From NCBI RefSeq assembly GCF_030269925.1, contig NC_085128.1, positions 1,800,501 to 1,864,500 on the forward strand: a stretch of DNA of 64,000 nt. Reading direction: 5' to 3'. Positions 1 to 10,795 of the stretch are shown piece by piece (within the stretch, counting starts at the first letter, position 1; the number at the start of each line of letters is the position of its first letter). A program made the position numbers and the translations under genes. The stretch comes from Bombyx mori. Taxonomy: Eukaryota; Arthropoda; Insecta; Lepidoptera; Bombycidae. Under the pieces are notes generated by a model. It saw nothing but the letters and a program-made list of their open reading frames with translations, made no database searches and was not told the DNA's origin.

Positions 1-362
1 TTAGTGGTTACTGGAACCCATATACATCTACAATGTAAATGTGCCACCCACCTTGAGATATAAGCTCTGAGGTCTCAAATAGAGTTACATCGACTGCCTC
101 ACCCTTCAGACCAAAACGCATTACTGCTTCACGGCAGAAATAAGCAGGGCGGTGGTACCTACCCGCGCGGACTCACAAGAGGTCCTACCACCAGTAATTA
201 CGCAAATTATAATTTTGCGGGTTTGATTTTTATTACACGATGTTATTCCTTCACCGTGGAAGTCAATCGTGAACATTTGGTAAGTACATATTTCATTAGA
301 AAAATTGGTACCCGCCTGCGAGATTCAAGCACCAGACGTCTTATCCTTTAGGCCACGACGAC
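1..362 (-). repeat. Composite SINE, tRNA-like head plus BMC1-type tail (cut by window edge)
   Basis: The element reads on the minus strand from a tRNA-like head (about 300-362) through a middle body to the BMC1/L1Bm-type tail (1-220). The head has the A-box region GGCCTAAAGGATAAG but lacks the anticodon-arm segment seen in the copy at 51.9 kb, so it is internally deleted. The poly(A) end lies outside the window. The tail sequence recurs about twenty times in this window. Confidence 0.75.
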
Positions 363-517
363 TCATATCTGGATCTGTTTCAAAACCTGTAAGACGATTA
401 TTTATCCAACACCACTTAACCTCAGGAAGCTGTGAGCTTGCTCACCTACCTAATAAAAAAAAAAAGAAAAAAAACAAACAGTTTGTGTTTCACTAACAAA
501 ATGACAGTCATCACATC

Positions 518-3500
518 TTTTTTTTTTTTTTTTTTTTTTTTTTTTATTGCCCTTGTAGGCAGACGAGCATACGGCCCACCTGATGGTGAGTGGTTACCGT
601 CGCCCATGGACTTCAGCAATGCCAGGGGCAGAGCCAAGCCGCTGCCTACCGTTTAATACTCTCCACAAGCCTCGTTTGAAGAAGGACATGTCATAGCGCT
701 CGGGAAACACCGTGGAGGGGAGCTCATTCCATAGCCGGATGGTACGTGGCAAAAAAGACCTCTGGAAACGCACTGTGGATGACCGCAGTGGCTCCAGGTA
801 GTATGGATGAACTCTACTCCGGTGGCGGGCGGTGCGATGGTAAAAACGAGATGCCGGTATCATCTCGAACAATTCCTCAGAGCACTCCCCATGGAACATA
901 CGGTACAAAATGCAGAGGGAACCGAAGTCCCTCCGCAGACCCAGAGGCTCCAAACGATCCGTGAGAATGGGATTATCGACAATCCGAACGGCCCTCCTCT
1001 GTATGGAGTCAAATGGAAGAAGCTGGTATTTGGGAGCCCCGGCCCAGAGATGGGAGCAGTACTCCACGCGAGGCCGGACTTGTGCTTTATAAAGCAAAAG
1101 CCTTTGTCCAGGCGTGAAGTACCGCTTCGCTCTGTTGAGGACTCCCAGCATTTTGGACGCCAACTTGGCTTTGCCTTCCAGATGACTCCGAAACTGGACA
1201 TCGCTCGAAATCTCGACCCCAAGTATCCCAATACTCTCGGAAGGTTGCAGGGATACTCCTTGGAATTGCGGCGCCATGACAAAGGGGTCCTTCTTCGCAG
1301 TGAACGCGCAAACTTGTGTCTTTATCGGGTTGAATTGAACCAAGTTCAATTCACCCCATTCGGAGACTCGCCTCAGAGAGTTCTCCACTTCAGACACAAG
1401 TTTAGATCGTCTCTCTTGCACCGCGCTCCGAGAGAGACTCTGATGGCCGATATATCGCGCATCCCCCGTGCTGTCATCCGCATAGCAATGCATGCCATCA
1501 ATAGACAGCATGTCATTGATATACAGGATGAAAAGCGTGGGGGAGAGCACCGAACCTTGTGGAACGCCAGCGTTAATGGTCATGGTATCAGAGCAGTCAC
1601 CGTCTACAACGACCATGATGCTCCGCCCATCCAAAAAGCTAGCGATCCACTTGCAGAGACCCTCGGGGATTCCGTAAGATGGTAGCTTCGACAGAAGTGC
1701 CCTATGCCAGACCATGTCGAAGGCCTTCGCGATATCAAGGCTCACAGCAAGAGCCTCGCCCTTGCTCTCCAAGGCTTCAGCCCACCTGTGAGTAAGGTAT
1801 ACGAGAAGATCGCCAGCTGAGCGACCGTGACGGAAACCGTACTGTCGGTCACTGATCAGCTGGCGATCTTCAAGATACTTCAGGAGTTGTATATTTATTA
1901 TTCGCTCCATCACCTTGGAAAGCAAGGAAGTTATCGCGATAGGCCTATAGCTCGATGGGTCCGACCGGTCACCCTTCTTGGGGATAGGGTGGACGTGGGC
2001 GGTCTTCCATGAAGACGGAACCCTGTTAGCGCAATAAGAGAGGCGATACAGACGCGTTAGCGCAGGCGTCAGCTCAGGGGCGCACGTTTTCAGAACCACT
2101 GCGGGGATGCCGTCTGGCCCACTCGACTTATGGACGTCCAGGAGTCGGAGTTCCCGCCTGACTGCACACTGTGTAAAGCAGATCTCCGGCAGGGAACTAT
2201 CACACCGGGGGATGTTCGGTGGTGTGGCACCCCCGTCGTCCACGGTCGAGTTCGAGGCGAAGAGTTTGACCAGAAGGTCAGCCTTCTCTTTCGCACTATG
2301 GGCCAGACTGTCATCGGACTTTCGCAGTGGTGGGAGACTAGACCTGCAAAAGTTTCCTTCTGCGGCTTTGGCGAGCGACCAAAAAGCACGGCTCCCAGAG
2401 GGATAGCTCTTTAGTCGCTCGCCAACTCTAGCAACGTGCTCCGACTTCGCCTTGGCAATAGCCTTCTTGTAGGACCTGGAAGCGGCGTTATATTTCCGCC
2501 TTTCCTCTGAGATGTTAGGGTCCTGACGTCTCCTGGCATTATCCCATGCCACGTATGCGGACCGCTTGAGGTGTGCAGCATCCCTGCTGGCATTGTTATA
2601 CCAGGGTCTGCTGCGACCCCCAACGGGCACTTCAGAGGAGGGAATAAACAATTCCATCCCCTGGAGCACCACGTCTTTAAGACGGTCCGCACAGACGTCA
2701 GGATCAGCAGAGGAAAAGCAGAACCGCCCCCATGGGTAGGATGCGTAAAATTCACGCAATCCATCCCAATCTGCTGACAAATACTGCCAAACTCTTCGAT
2801 ACCTGGTCGTCGTTCGACGACTAGGACGAGAGAGTGGTGTGGCAGCACGGATAAGGCAGTGATCAGACGATCCAAGCGGAGCGTCGACCACTACACTGTA
2901 TCCGGCTGGATCGGTGGTCAGCAGAAGGTCCAACAGAGAAGGCTCGTGCCCCTCAATATCTGGGACACGGGTGGGCTGTGTCACCAGCTGGGAGAGGCCG
3001 TAGGCCAGGGCGAAATCGTAAGCAGCCCGACCCGGTAGGTCAGTGGTTCTGGACCCCAACCACTCTTGGTGGTGAGCGTTAAAATCTCCAAGAACCACCA
3101 CCTCCGCAGATGGGTACTGCTCAAGCACGCGGCTAGTCCCCTCTTGCACATGCTCTATCAGAGCTGAACCTGCATCACTGCTCTGGGACCTGTACAGGCA
3201 CGCGTAGACTCGGGTACAACCCCCATGGTCTACGCGCAGCCACAAGAGGGACAGGTCCCGTTGTTCGAGGCCTCGTAGACGGCGACAACAGACATCAGCC
3301 CGGACGAATACACACACCCCGGCTTTACGCAGGAAGTTGTGCTCCAATACGTAGCCGGGGTATTCAAGGTACGAAGTATCATCCGGAGCAGATATCTGCG
3401 TCTCCGTCAGAAAAAGGAGGGCAGGCTGCGCCGTCTCAAGATGGTGGTGTACGGCGTCGAGGTTGCTGTGTAGGCCCCTTACATTGCTGAAATCCACATT

Positions 3501-3960
3501 AAATGTGGAATGGGGCATCGCCGACAAAACCCTTTTCCTTTTTTGTACTGTCATGTTTGATTTTTTTTTGTTTGGAGAGTGGGAATGGGTGGGGTAGGAA
3601 GTTCGAAGCGAAATCATGACGATACCTGAATAAAGCGCGGAACACAGTACGTGCTCGACCACGGGTTGCGTGAGAGACTGACGCAGGGCATGGAAGGGCC
3701 CCCAGTCCACCCTGCGTGCGATCGCCGGGATCCACTCCGGTCTCCGACTCCGGCACGACGACCGCACGGCAGGATTTTACACCGGTTGGCGGGACAGCTT
3801 CCCGGGGCGGAGTTTAGTAGAGACACCCGGGTTCAGGTCCCCAACTGACCGGCGGGCGGCGGCGAACACCGTTTCACTGGGTCTCCCTATACCCCCGTCA
3901 AACAATCACGTCCCGCGAGCTCGCACGCACGTCTGCTCCGCATGTTCCAGGCATCATCAA
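518..3960 (-). mobile_element. CR1/Jockey-group non-LTR retrotransposon, nearly complete
   Basis: A GC-rich block in AT-rich surroundings. On the minus strand it has a leader of roughly 190 nt, one long endonuclease/reverse transcriptase frame, a very short 3' UTR (about 48 nt) and a 28-nt poly(A) seen as T at 518-545. Its last 100 bases recur as truncated copies at 10.1, 18.0, 20.5, 32.4, 38.2, 40.6, 42.8 and 44.5 kb, so the family is abundant. I see no ORF1 and no clear target-site duplication; the 5' edge near 3960 is placed by the drop in GC content and is uncertain. Confidence 0.85.
594..3767 (-). CDS. LINE endonuclease/reverse transcriptase (CR1/Jockey group)
   Basis: The frame codes for the enzyme that nicks target DNA and copies the element's own RNA (target-primed reverse transcription). 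An apurinic-type endonuclease spans about residues 90-305: TET at 121-123 (catalytic Glu), GDFNAHH near 227-233 and SDH near 301-303. A linker rich in charged residues follows. Reverse transcriptase runs from about 540 to 800, with SYRPIAI near 606, SLDIAKAFD near 676 (first catalytic Asp), GVPQGSVLSP near 734 and the YADD box near 762. The C-terminal region (about 860-1057) resembles the ends of CR1/Jockey proteins. The frame is uninterrupted, about the expected length for an ORF2. The first 85 residues are probably leader; translation could begin at an internal Met (72 or 84) just before the endonuclease. No RNase H or gag domain is seen. Activity is plausible but unproven. Confidence 0.88.
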   Translation of the reverse strand: MRSSCRSRRPEWIPAIARRVDWGPFHALRQSLTQPVVEHVLCSALYSGIVMISLRTSYPTHSHSPNKKKSNMTVQKRKRVLSAMPHSTFNVDFSNVRGLHSNLDAVHHHLETAQPALLFLTETQISAPDDTSYLEYPGYVLEHNFLRKAGVCVFVRADVCCRRLRGLEQRDLSLLWLRVDHGGCTRVYACLYRSQSSDAGSALIEHVQEGTSRVLEQYPSAEVVVLGDFNAHHQEWLGSRTTDLPGRAAYDFALAYGLSQLVTQPTRVPDIEGHEPSLLDLLLTTDPAGYSVVVDAPLGSSDHCLIRAATPLSRPSRRTTTRYRRVWQYLSADWDGLREFYASYPWGRFCFSSADPDVCADRLKDVVLQGMELFIPSSEVPVGGRSRPWYNNASRDAAHLKRSAYVAWDNARRRQDPNISEERRKYNAASRSYKKAIAKAKSEHVARVGERLKSYPSGSRAFWSLAKAAEGNFCRSSLPPLRKSDDSLAHSAKEKADLLVKLFASNSTVDDGGATPPNIPRCDSSLPEICFTQCAVRRELRLLDVHKSSGPDGIPAVVLKTCAPELTPALTRLYRLSYCANRVPSSWKTAHVHPIPKKGDRSDPSSYRPIAITSLLSKVMERIINIQLLKYLEDRQLISDRQYGFRHGRSAGDLLVYLTHRWAEALESKGEALAVSLDIAKAFDMVWHRALLSKLPSYGIPEGLCKWIASFLDGRSIMVVVDGDCSDTMTINAGVPQGSVLSPTLFILYINDMLSIDGMHCYADDSTGDARYIGHQSLSRSAVQERRSKLVSEVENSLRRVSEWGELNLVQFNPIKTQVCAFTAKKDPFVMAPQFQGVSLQPSESIGILGVEISSDVQFRSHLEGKAKLASKMLGVLNRAKRYFTPGQRLLLYKAQVRPRVEYCSHLWAGAPKYQLLPFDSIQRRAVRIVDNPILTDRLEPLGLRRDFGSLCILYRMFHGECSEELFEMIPASRFYHRTARHRSRVHPYYLEPLRSSTVRFQRSFLPRTIRLWNELPSTVFPERYDMSFFKRGLWRVLNGRQRLGSAPGIAEVHGRR

Positions 3961-4634
3961 GATTCACCCCGAACAAGGAAGAGGAAAGGGAAGGAATAAA
4001 TAATTGGTTGGCATTACACCCTGGGAGTATAACTTTTGCGGTATAAGAGTGCTGTGTGACCCATTTAGTATTAAGTGGTGCAAATTTTCATTGCAATTCG
4101 ATTAGCTTTGGAAATCATAGAGGATAAAACGCATAATTATTATTTTTATTTAAACATACAGAATTCTTAATGGCGTGATTACCTGGACTCAAACCACCAC
4201 TTCTTCTTCTTGCTTCGGTTTCCTCAATACTGAGGGTCGTGACCACCTCCTTGCAACAAGAGTTTATTCCCGATAATTCCAAGCCATTTACTTCTATCTG
4301 CCGCCGAAACCACCACAAATCACCACAACGTAAATCAATTCAAATATAAGTTTAAAACCTCATTTGTTGTTTAAACCCACCCTTTAAACTATAACTCATG
4401 GTCACTTCATGACAACATAGGTATGGTGGCGGTACCTAGTCGAGCAAGCTGACAATTACAAATCGAATACGAACCTAAATATTATAATATATTCTTAGAG
4501 AAATGAGTGAACACCTTCACACCACATTTGTCTACATGTACCTACTATTTTTGTTTCATGTTTTAGCCGGGAAGTAGTCGTGCATTTGTTTTTTTATCAG
4601 AGGAATTGAGAAAGTAGCCCCGGTAATCAACAAA
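3961..4634. other. AT-rich spacer, nothing recognised
   Basis: I see no long open frame, tRNA-like boxes or repeat I recognise here. Short frames present look random. Confidence 0.4.
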
Positions 4635-4880
4635 TTAAAGAGCGGGCCGTTAGCGTGGTATCGACATGTGATGCGTAGAGAGAAGATACATGTGACTAGG
4701 AGTGTATGGAAAGGGTGGTGCCAGGTAGAGGGGGAAAAGGTCGACCGAAGAAGATATGGATGGAGTTTGTGAATGACGATGAGAGGAGTGAGTGTTGAGA
4801 TAACGACTGATAGAAGAGAATGAAAGGGAAAAATTAGCTTTACCGACCCCGCCTGGTGGGATAAGGTGGAGAAAAAGAAG
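4635..4880 (+). pseudogene. RTE-type LINE 3' coding relic
   Basis: Conceptual translation of the first part reads AWYRHVMRREKIHVTR, the WYGHVxRR signature near the C-terminus of RTE-type LINE polymerases. Frameshifts then break the conserved region that ends ADPxxxxWDKMEKK. The copy at 10.53 kb is about 85-90% similar by eye. It is only the 3' end, a dead 5'-truncated insertion. Confidence 0.65.
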
Positions 4881-4883
4881 AAC

Positions 4884-5165
4884 AGGATTGAGAGATTACT
4901 GGTGGCCCGAAGGCCTTTCCAATTTCACCACGACAGGTGAGTGAGCACGGGCTCAGTCAGGTGAGTTGGGATTTGCTAACAGCAGCCCAAGCGTCGTCGA
5001 AGGGACTTAACAACTCTAGAGCAGCTGCTTCGTGAATGAATCTACTACCGGATCGGAATCATGATCCCCTGAGAAGATCCCGCGAGAAACTCAGCGGGCT
5101 CTTGCGTTTGTCTAAAATGCTCAGCACTTGAGACCTCCACCTGAGTTTCGTGAGCACCGGAAGTC
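4884..5165 (-). repeat. Family C2 repeat (LINE/SINE tail), minus orientation
   Basis: Shares with 63.2-63.58 kb the run from GGTGGCCC(G/A)AAGGCC through a tract meaning 'GATTTGCTAACAGC' to 'CTACTACCGGATCGGAA' and 'GCGAGAAACTCAGCGGGCT'. It abuts the RTE relic directly. It has the same core as family C (9.5, 16.1, 27.0, 43.8, 63.8 kb) but a different 3' end. Confidence 0.7.
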
Positions 5166-5832
5166 GCTGTATGTTGTTTATAAGACACCTTTTCTCACTA
5201 GGTGGAATGTTAGCTCATCTAATCATCTATTGCAATGTATAATAAAAATAGTATATAAAATCCATTAGCTTTCATCCACTTAAGCACACTTAGTGATGCT
5301 CTGGAAGTGTGTTTATAAATAATAAAACACTACGAACGTGTGTTAATACCTTTATTTTTTTTTTTAAGCTAAGTACATATACCTTTGTTAGAGCGAATAG
5401 CAGCAATATCCAATTTTGTGTTTGAGACAAACAGTAAGATATGGCGTTTTGTATTTTACTTAGAGTCTTATTAACCTTTTCCTGGTAGAAACAGTAAATA
5501 GGTGCATTTATTAATTTTTTATTTATTTTCTTTAGACTTCTCAAAGTCCTCATCTTAGAATGATCGGTGGATTGTAAACAAAGAAGTACATAAACATTCA
5601 ATTCGTAGTGACGGTTGTTTACCGACTTTAGAATATTGAGGTTAATGTCGTCTAATTTTGTTGGAAAAATGTTTATTGGCTTTTATTCAGTCAGAAAGTT
5701 TAAGTCTTATCTATTTCAATTTAATATGCGTACATTTAAATTTATGTCACATTTTTTTGTGTACCTTTTAATTTTCTGTATCTTTCTATGATATTCTTCT
5801 TTAAAGAATAAGTAAAGATAAGAATAAGTATT
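5166..5832. other. AT-rich DNA without recognised features
   Basis: Low-complexity AT-rich sequence. Short open frames here have lysine/leucine-rich composition expected of random AT-rich DNA. Confidence 0.4.
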
Positions 5833-5920
5833 ATATGTATGTATGTATGTATGTATGTGTGTATGTATGTATGTATATGTGCTTGTGTATATATGTATGT
5901 ATATACTTTTTTGTGTATGT
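5833..5920. repeat. TATG microsatellite
   Basis: Runs of the 4-base unit TATG with interspersed TGTG and TATA variants, read directly from the sequence. Confidence 0.95.
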
Positions 5921-6621
5921 ATTTGTAACTTAATATAAATTTCATTGCACCTACCACTATTCGCTCTGCACTACCTTTGGTTGACTGGTAGAGAAAGCCT
6001 TAGGCATTAAGTCCGCCAATGTAAATCTTACATGAAGTGTAATAAATAAAAAATAAAATAAAGAGATGATGTTGCCAATTTCTACAAAACGTTTCGTCAT
6101 GAAACTTATCACTTACCATCAGGTGACCCGTCTGGCTCGTTTGCCACTCGTTGCTATAAAAAAAAAAATGTTTAAACTATTGAGCAGCTGCTATGGTAAA
6201 CAGTAAAATAGCAAATACACAAAATTCGGTATCAAGGATTAAAATCTGCCATACTTGAACTCCAAATACCTCACCTTTATTACATATTATGAACTATATT
6301 TTTGTATTAAGCTCAATCTCTTATTACTTGGATCGCGTTAGGTGTATTGTTTGCGATACTCATTGTTATCGATTCAATGAACGTAGTTTTTTTCATCGAA
6401 TTCTTTTTCAAGTGTTGAGTATGAATGATTTATTTTTATCATATCCCTATTTGTTGTTTGTTGAGAGTCTAAAGTTGTGTTGTATTTAAGTCTTTGACTT
6501 CATCTTTATAATCGTCGATTGACATGTCAGATCAGTGGCTATACATTAAAAAAATATTTTTTAATTAAGTGAATTAAATGCTTACGAATGCTTAAAGTGG
6601 CTATTAGAACTTTATTTTTAT
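5921..6621. other. AT-rich DNA without recognised genes
   Basis: A short stretch near 6115-6160 (CACTTACCATCAGGTGACCCGT) resembles the CR1-like 3' tail in minus orientation but is too short to call firmly. Otherwise nothing is recognised. Confidence 0.35.
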
Positions 6622-6820
6622 ACTAGTGACCCGTCCTCGCTTCGCTTAGGAAACATTAAACTTTTTCTCCTACCTACGCCGAAAGTTCGATTTTCCTCCC
6701 GCTGTACAGGAAAGAAAGTGTGACTTTTCCTCCTGGGTACTGACAAGTGCGCATGCGCGTTATTGTCTACGTCTGCTCTCACGCACCTAAATTTCTCCCT
6801 TGATGCACAATATACTATTA
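6622..6820 (-). mobile_element. Helitron-type element end, interrupted
   Basis: Begins CTAGTGACCCGTCCTCGCTTCGC, the reverse complement of the GC-rich hairpin plus CTAG 3' end typical of lepidopteran Helitrons and matching 38.98 kb. The expected opposite end is not reached, because a second Helitron starts at 6821. Confidence 0.6.
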
Positions 6821-7245
6821 CTAGAGGACCCGCAGTAGTCGAAATTCGACTATAATTAATTGGAATTGTAAGTTTGTACACTATTATGATTGTATTTTAT
6901 ACTTCTATAATCACAAATTTCGCCAAGACTACACTATAGAAAAATATTAATAAAGACAAACAATATTTAATCTATTCTCAATTTGACAACAGACGTCAAG
7001 AACAAAAGTTTGACAATAAATAGTATGCATGCGTGTGTGCGTCAAATACACGGTATGTAGTGTGTGTAATGTTTTCTTTATTGATTTAATGTATCTTTTA
7101 TGCATTATTTTAAAAAAATATTAGCATTGTGCACTTCTTCTCTATATTCTCTATAAGTGTGGAAAATTTCATACTCCTCCGTCCGCGCAATTTTCGTAAA
7201 AAGGGATACAAAGTTTTTGCTTCACGTATTAGGTAATATATAGAT
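6821..7245 (-). mobile_element. Non-autonomous Helitron-like element, copy 1
   Basis: About 420 bp, starting CTAGAGGACCCGCAGTAGTCG and ending TATATAGATTA. A second copy with over 90% identity by eye lies at 52.59-53.02 kb in the same orientation. It has no coding capacity. It appears to sit inside or directly beside the element at 6622. Confidence 0.7.
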
Positions 7246-7884
7246 TATTGATAGCAGAGTCCCGCGACTAGCCGCTAGTTCATTTCTATTTATTTAAACT
7301 TTCACTAAGCAAAAGTCAGTACGTCAAAATGTATTCAGATGTTATTAATGTGCATTTGATCACAAATATATTTACGGTTTAAGGGACCGAATAAATCTAG
7401 ATTTGTCATGTCACGTCTCATTGTATGAACGATTGGTCGTGTTTGCTATAATTTCATTGCGCTGATTATTTCTTGGGTTTTAGATTAAATATTAGTTTCT
7501 ATTGTTGTATATGAGCAGACCACTCAGTAGTGAGACATTAGGTCGAGCTGTCTTTTTTATATGAATATATCGTCTTTTCGCATTAAAAGTGCACAATTCC
7601 CAAAAATATTCGAAACTGAGTGCGGAATAATTTGGTATCACCAGTATTTTTCTCATAAATACTGTCAAAAGAGCGTTGTTTAGTTTTAGTTTTTTTTTAA
7701 GTATATTATTTTATATTTTTAGTATATAGTATATTTATATATTTTTAGTATTTAGTATAGTATTTTTAGTATATATATTTTGACTACTATTAACAAAATT
7801 TATACATAATTTTATCTTACTTTAAAAGACAGATAATGTAATTGGTAAAAAATAAAAAAAATGTTGCGAAGATATATATTTTTG
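7246..7884. other. AT-rich DNA, nothing recognised
   Basis: Includes very AT-rich tracts with repeated TTTTTAGTAT (7685-7790). No coding or repeat signature that I can name. Confidence 0.4.
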
Positions 7885-8098
7885 TTATTGTTTAGGTTTG
7901 TGGACGAGCTCACGGCCCACCTGATGTTAAGTGGTTACTGGAGCCCATAGACATGAACAACATTTATGCCGCTACCCACCTTGGCATATGAGTTCCAAGG
8001 TCTCGTATAGTTATAACGGCTGCTCCACCCTTTCAACCGAAACGCATTACTGCTTCACGGCAGAAATAGGCAGGGCGGTGGTACTAACCCGTACTAAG
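7885..8098 (-). repeat. BMC1-type LINE tail, 5'-truncated
   Basis: Contains the family marks GAGCTCACGGCCCACCTGATG, GTTAAGTGGTTACTGGAGCC and GCATTACTGCTTCACGGCAG. It stops at GGTGGTACTAACCCG, earlier than the usual boundary. Confidence 0.8.
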
Positions 8099-8747
8099 CA
8101 ATAAGCTTCGATCATTCTTATTAATCGAACAAGATAAACGTAGACAATGCGAAAAGCTCAGATGTACATCACAATTACAGAACTGTCTACCCTAAAGCAA
8201 TAGCTATTATCGCGCTACTAATCGATTTGAACCCCTCCGATAGTACGAGATCGGTTGATCGTCCGTTTTATTTTATTGTTGTAACCCACACGACTCGATT
8301 TGACCCCATCTTTAACACTATAACGACAATTTTAAATATTCACTCGTACGATCCTTATTGACAGGCGACAGATGCGTTTTTCGCGAGAAACTTGCTAGTT
8401 AACTTAGCATGTTTTCTGAAAAGGGGTTAGTTCGTGTCATGTTTGTTAATTTTGAGAAACGACTACATTGATGTTAGTGTTGTGTAATAAAATTTATTTT
8501 ATTAAAACGATTTCGTATTATTATTTAATAAAAAACCTTATATATGTATTTATGTTTTTAATTCGAAATACGTTAGTCGGGTAAACGTAAGTAAACTCAT
8601 TTAAGAATTACGCTGCTTCATTAAATGCTCATTTAAAATTGAATATTTCATCTAAAGCTATATGATTTTAATTTTCTCTGATTTTGTATAGTAAAAAAGC
8701 TTCAATCCTAATTCATACTGCAGCTTTTAAGTCTAAGCTGCTTGCAA
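8099..8747. other. Unique AT-rich spacer
   Basis: No repeat or gene signature recognised on either strand. Confidence 0.4.
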
Positions 8748-8988
8748 TTTTTTTTCCTTAGATGGGTTGACGAGCTCACAGCCCACCTGGTGTTAAGTGG
8801 TTACTGGAGCCCCTAGACATCTAGAACGTAAATGCGCCACCCATCTTGAGATATAAGTTCTAAGGTCTCAAGTTACAACGGCTGCCCTACCCTTCAAACC
8901 GTAACACATTACCTACTGCTTCACGGCAGAAATAAGCAGGGTGGTGGTACCTACCCGCGCGGACTCACAAGTGGTCCTACCACCTGTA
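8748..8988 (-). repeat. BMC1-type LINE tail, head-less unit
   Basis: Near-complete tail from the T-rich end (TTTTTTTTCCTTAGATGGG) to the boundary CCTACCACCTGTAAT. The 5' boundary matches that of the copies at 38.3, 40.1 and 55.7 kb. Confidence 0.85.
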
Positions 8989-9444
8989 ATTTTTTTGGAA
9001 TTTAGCTATACATATTTCGCAAAACAAACCGCAATACTGCGAAAAAAACCAGCAATTATGCAGAGCCATTCACTGCAATGACAACGGCATCCCACTGAAA
9101 GCGCGATACTACATCAAAGCGAAATTCATTCTATTAACTTTATTTCAATGAAGCCACGTCACGGTCGCGCGTAAAAAACCACCAATAATAAAATTATCGG
9201 CGAACCACCGGGCTATTAAACGCAGGCCGCCCGTGAAATATACGTGCTGCTCCCGACTAGTTACGTAGTGCTCCGAAAGCTGCTATATTACACAAGAATA
9301 GCGGACGCTGAAGCGATTTGCAACAAAATTAAGAAAATTAAAATTTTCGGGCAATGAGTTTTGTGAGCTCCAACACTGCAGTATTTATCATCAGATTCTT
9401 CATACTACTTACGTAAACTTAAACTTAGAAACGGGTTTATTTCG
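8989..9444. other. Non-repetitive, relatively CpG-rich spacer
   Basis: 9150-9310 has several CpG-containing blocks (for example GGTCGCGCG and CAGGCCGCCCGTG) in otherwise AT-rich DNA and matches no repeat family in this window. No open frame of note. It could be a conserved non-coding element. Confidence 0.3.
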
Positions 9445-9449
9445 GTAGC

Positions 9450-9812
9450 TCCACTTTTTTTTTCTACCTATGCTGATAGCTTTGAAAGGCTATTTCAGCT
9501 AGAATCTAACACCGGATCGGAAACGCGACCCACTGAGAAAATCTGGCGAGAAACTCAGTGGGCTGTGTCTGTTGGTTAATGCTCTCGCCAACCCCTTCGT
9601 CGCAAGCAACGGGTTCGACGACGACGGTGACCAGTGCTTGTGGTACCTAAAAGCACCGTTAGTGAATCGGGAGGATCCGTAATGACGTGTTTTGGGCGAC
9701 ATCAACTGTTTACCATTCGGTCTACAGGGTCGGGTATGTAATTTCCAGCGGCCACGACAAGAGGTTCTCAAGTCGTGCCGCCTTCTCAAAGTGATAGATA
9801 GCTCCACGACGG
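9450..9812 (-). repeat. Family C repeat, minus orientation
   Basis: T-tract followed by CTACCTATGCTGATAGC, then the core ACCGGATCGGAAACGCGACC and GGCGAGAAACTCAGTGGGCT, then GAATCGGGAGGATCCG. The same order recurs at 16.06, 26.93 and 43.77 kb and in plus orientation at 63.7 kb. I cannot name the parent element. Confidence 0.8.
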
Positions 9813-10077
9813 CACATCTTTGTTTTATTTAGCATTTGGAGTCCTGTCTCCCGAGCTCATGCATGAAAGTCTCGCCTGAAGCAGCATGAACATAGCCAAT
9901 TTTGAGGTATCATTTACAAGCAAGAACGTTATAAACTATAGTACCTTATTTAAAAGAAATGTATAATTCATTTGGAAATTTATCAAAACGTTTCTCGAAT
10001 TTTGATAAAAAAGTCATTTTATTCTATTCATTTTATTCCTAATACCAGAACCTGATCCTTCAATCGTTACACTGCAG
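9813..10077. other. Unique AT-rich spacer
   Basis: Nothing recognised. Confidence 0.35.
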
Positions 10078-10170
10078 CTTTTTTTATTGCCCTTGTTGAC
10101 GAGCATACGGCCCATCTGATGGTGAGTAGTTACCGTCGCCCATGGACTTCAGCAATGCCACTGCCTAGCG
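10078..10170 (-). repeat. CR1-like 3' tail fragment
   Basis: Reads TTTTTTATTGCCCTTGTTG, then ACGAGCATACGGCCCATCTG and CCATGGACTTCAGCAATGCC, matching 540-630 of the full element at 0.5-4 kb in the same orientation. It is severely 5'-truncated. Confidence 0.85.
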
Positions 10171-10529
10171 TTGCCAAGTTGCTGTTTCAACTTATTCAAT
10201 ACGACAGCTACCTTATCGATAGAGCTCTTGATATTTATGCTTACTTTATGCATAGTGCCTGCGGAACATTCTCAGCCACGGCGACCACCAAGCTTAATTC
10301 ATTTAGTATGTAAAAATGTTTGGGCCACGTACGTATCTACGTTCAAATTAAATTTACATCTAGTTTGTTTGTTTCAGGTATAAAATAATTTTAGATTAAT
10401 GAACGTAATACAATATTTCGGCTACCGTTTTCAAGTAAAAACAAATTTCGGGGTCTGCAATTATTTAACATTGTGGTTTCGTCGGTCAAAAGTAGGTTCA
10501 CTGTAACAAATTAATATTTTTCGGTAGCT

Positions 10530-10795
10530 CGTACCGTTAGGACGGTTAGCGTGGTACGGACGTGTGATGCGTAGAGAGAAGATGCAGGTGACTAGGAGAT
10601 GTATGGAAATGGGAATGCAAGGTAGAGGGGGAAGAGGTCCACCAAAAAAGACATGGATGGAGTGTGTGAATGACGATATGAGAGAGAGAGAGAGGAGTGA
10701 CTGTTGAGATGACGGCTGATAGAAGAGAATGGAAGAGAAAAACTCGCTGTGCAGACCCCACCTAGTGGGATAAGATGGAGAAAAAGGAGAGGAGT
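10530..10795 (+). pseudogene. RTE-type LINE 3' coding relic
   Basis: Translates to LAWYGRVMRREKMQVTRR followed by a Gly/Arg-rich run and PKKTWMECVNDDM, the conserved C-terminal block of RTE-type polymerases (usually WYGHVxRR). An expanded GAGAGA tract at 10681-10696 shifts the frame to a stop. The expected remainder, ADPTxWDKMEKK, is still readable in another frame up to 10790. Confidence 0.75.

Noticed and set aside
807..1685. 292-codon open frame on the plus strand, and several others within 0.5-3.8 kb
   Set aside because: It lies antisense to the CR1-like reverse transcriptase and has no domain of its own; a GC-rich coding strand commonly leaves open frames opposite.
5742..5957. Tyr/Ile/His/Thr repeat frame
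   Set aside because: Translation of the TATG microsatellite.
6618..6881. 87-codon minus-strand frame
   Set aside because: It is read through two Helitron-type ends; a related frame occurs in the Helitron at 38.98 kb, so it reflects repeat sequence.
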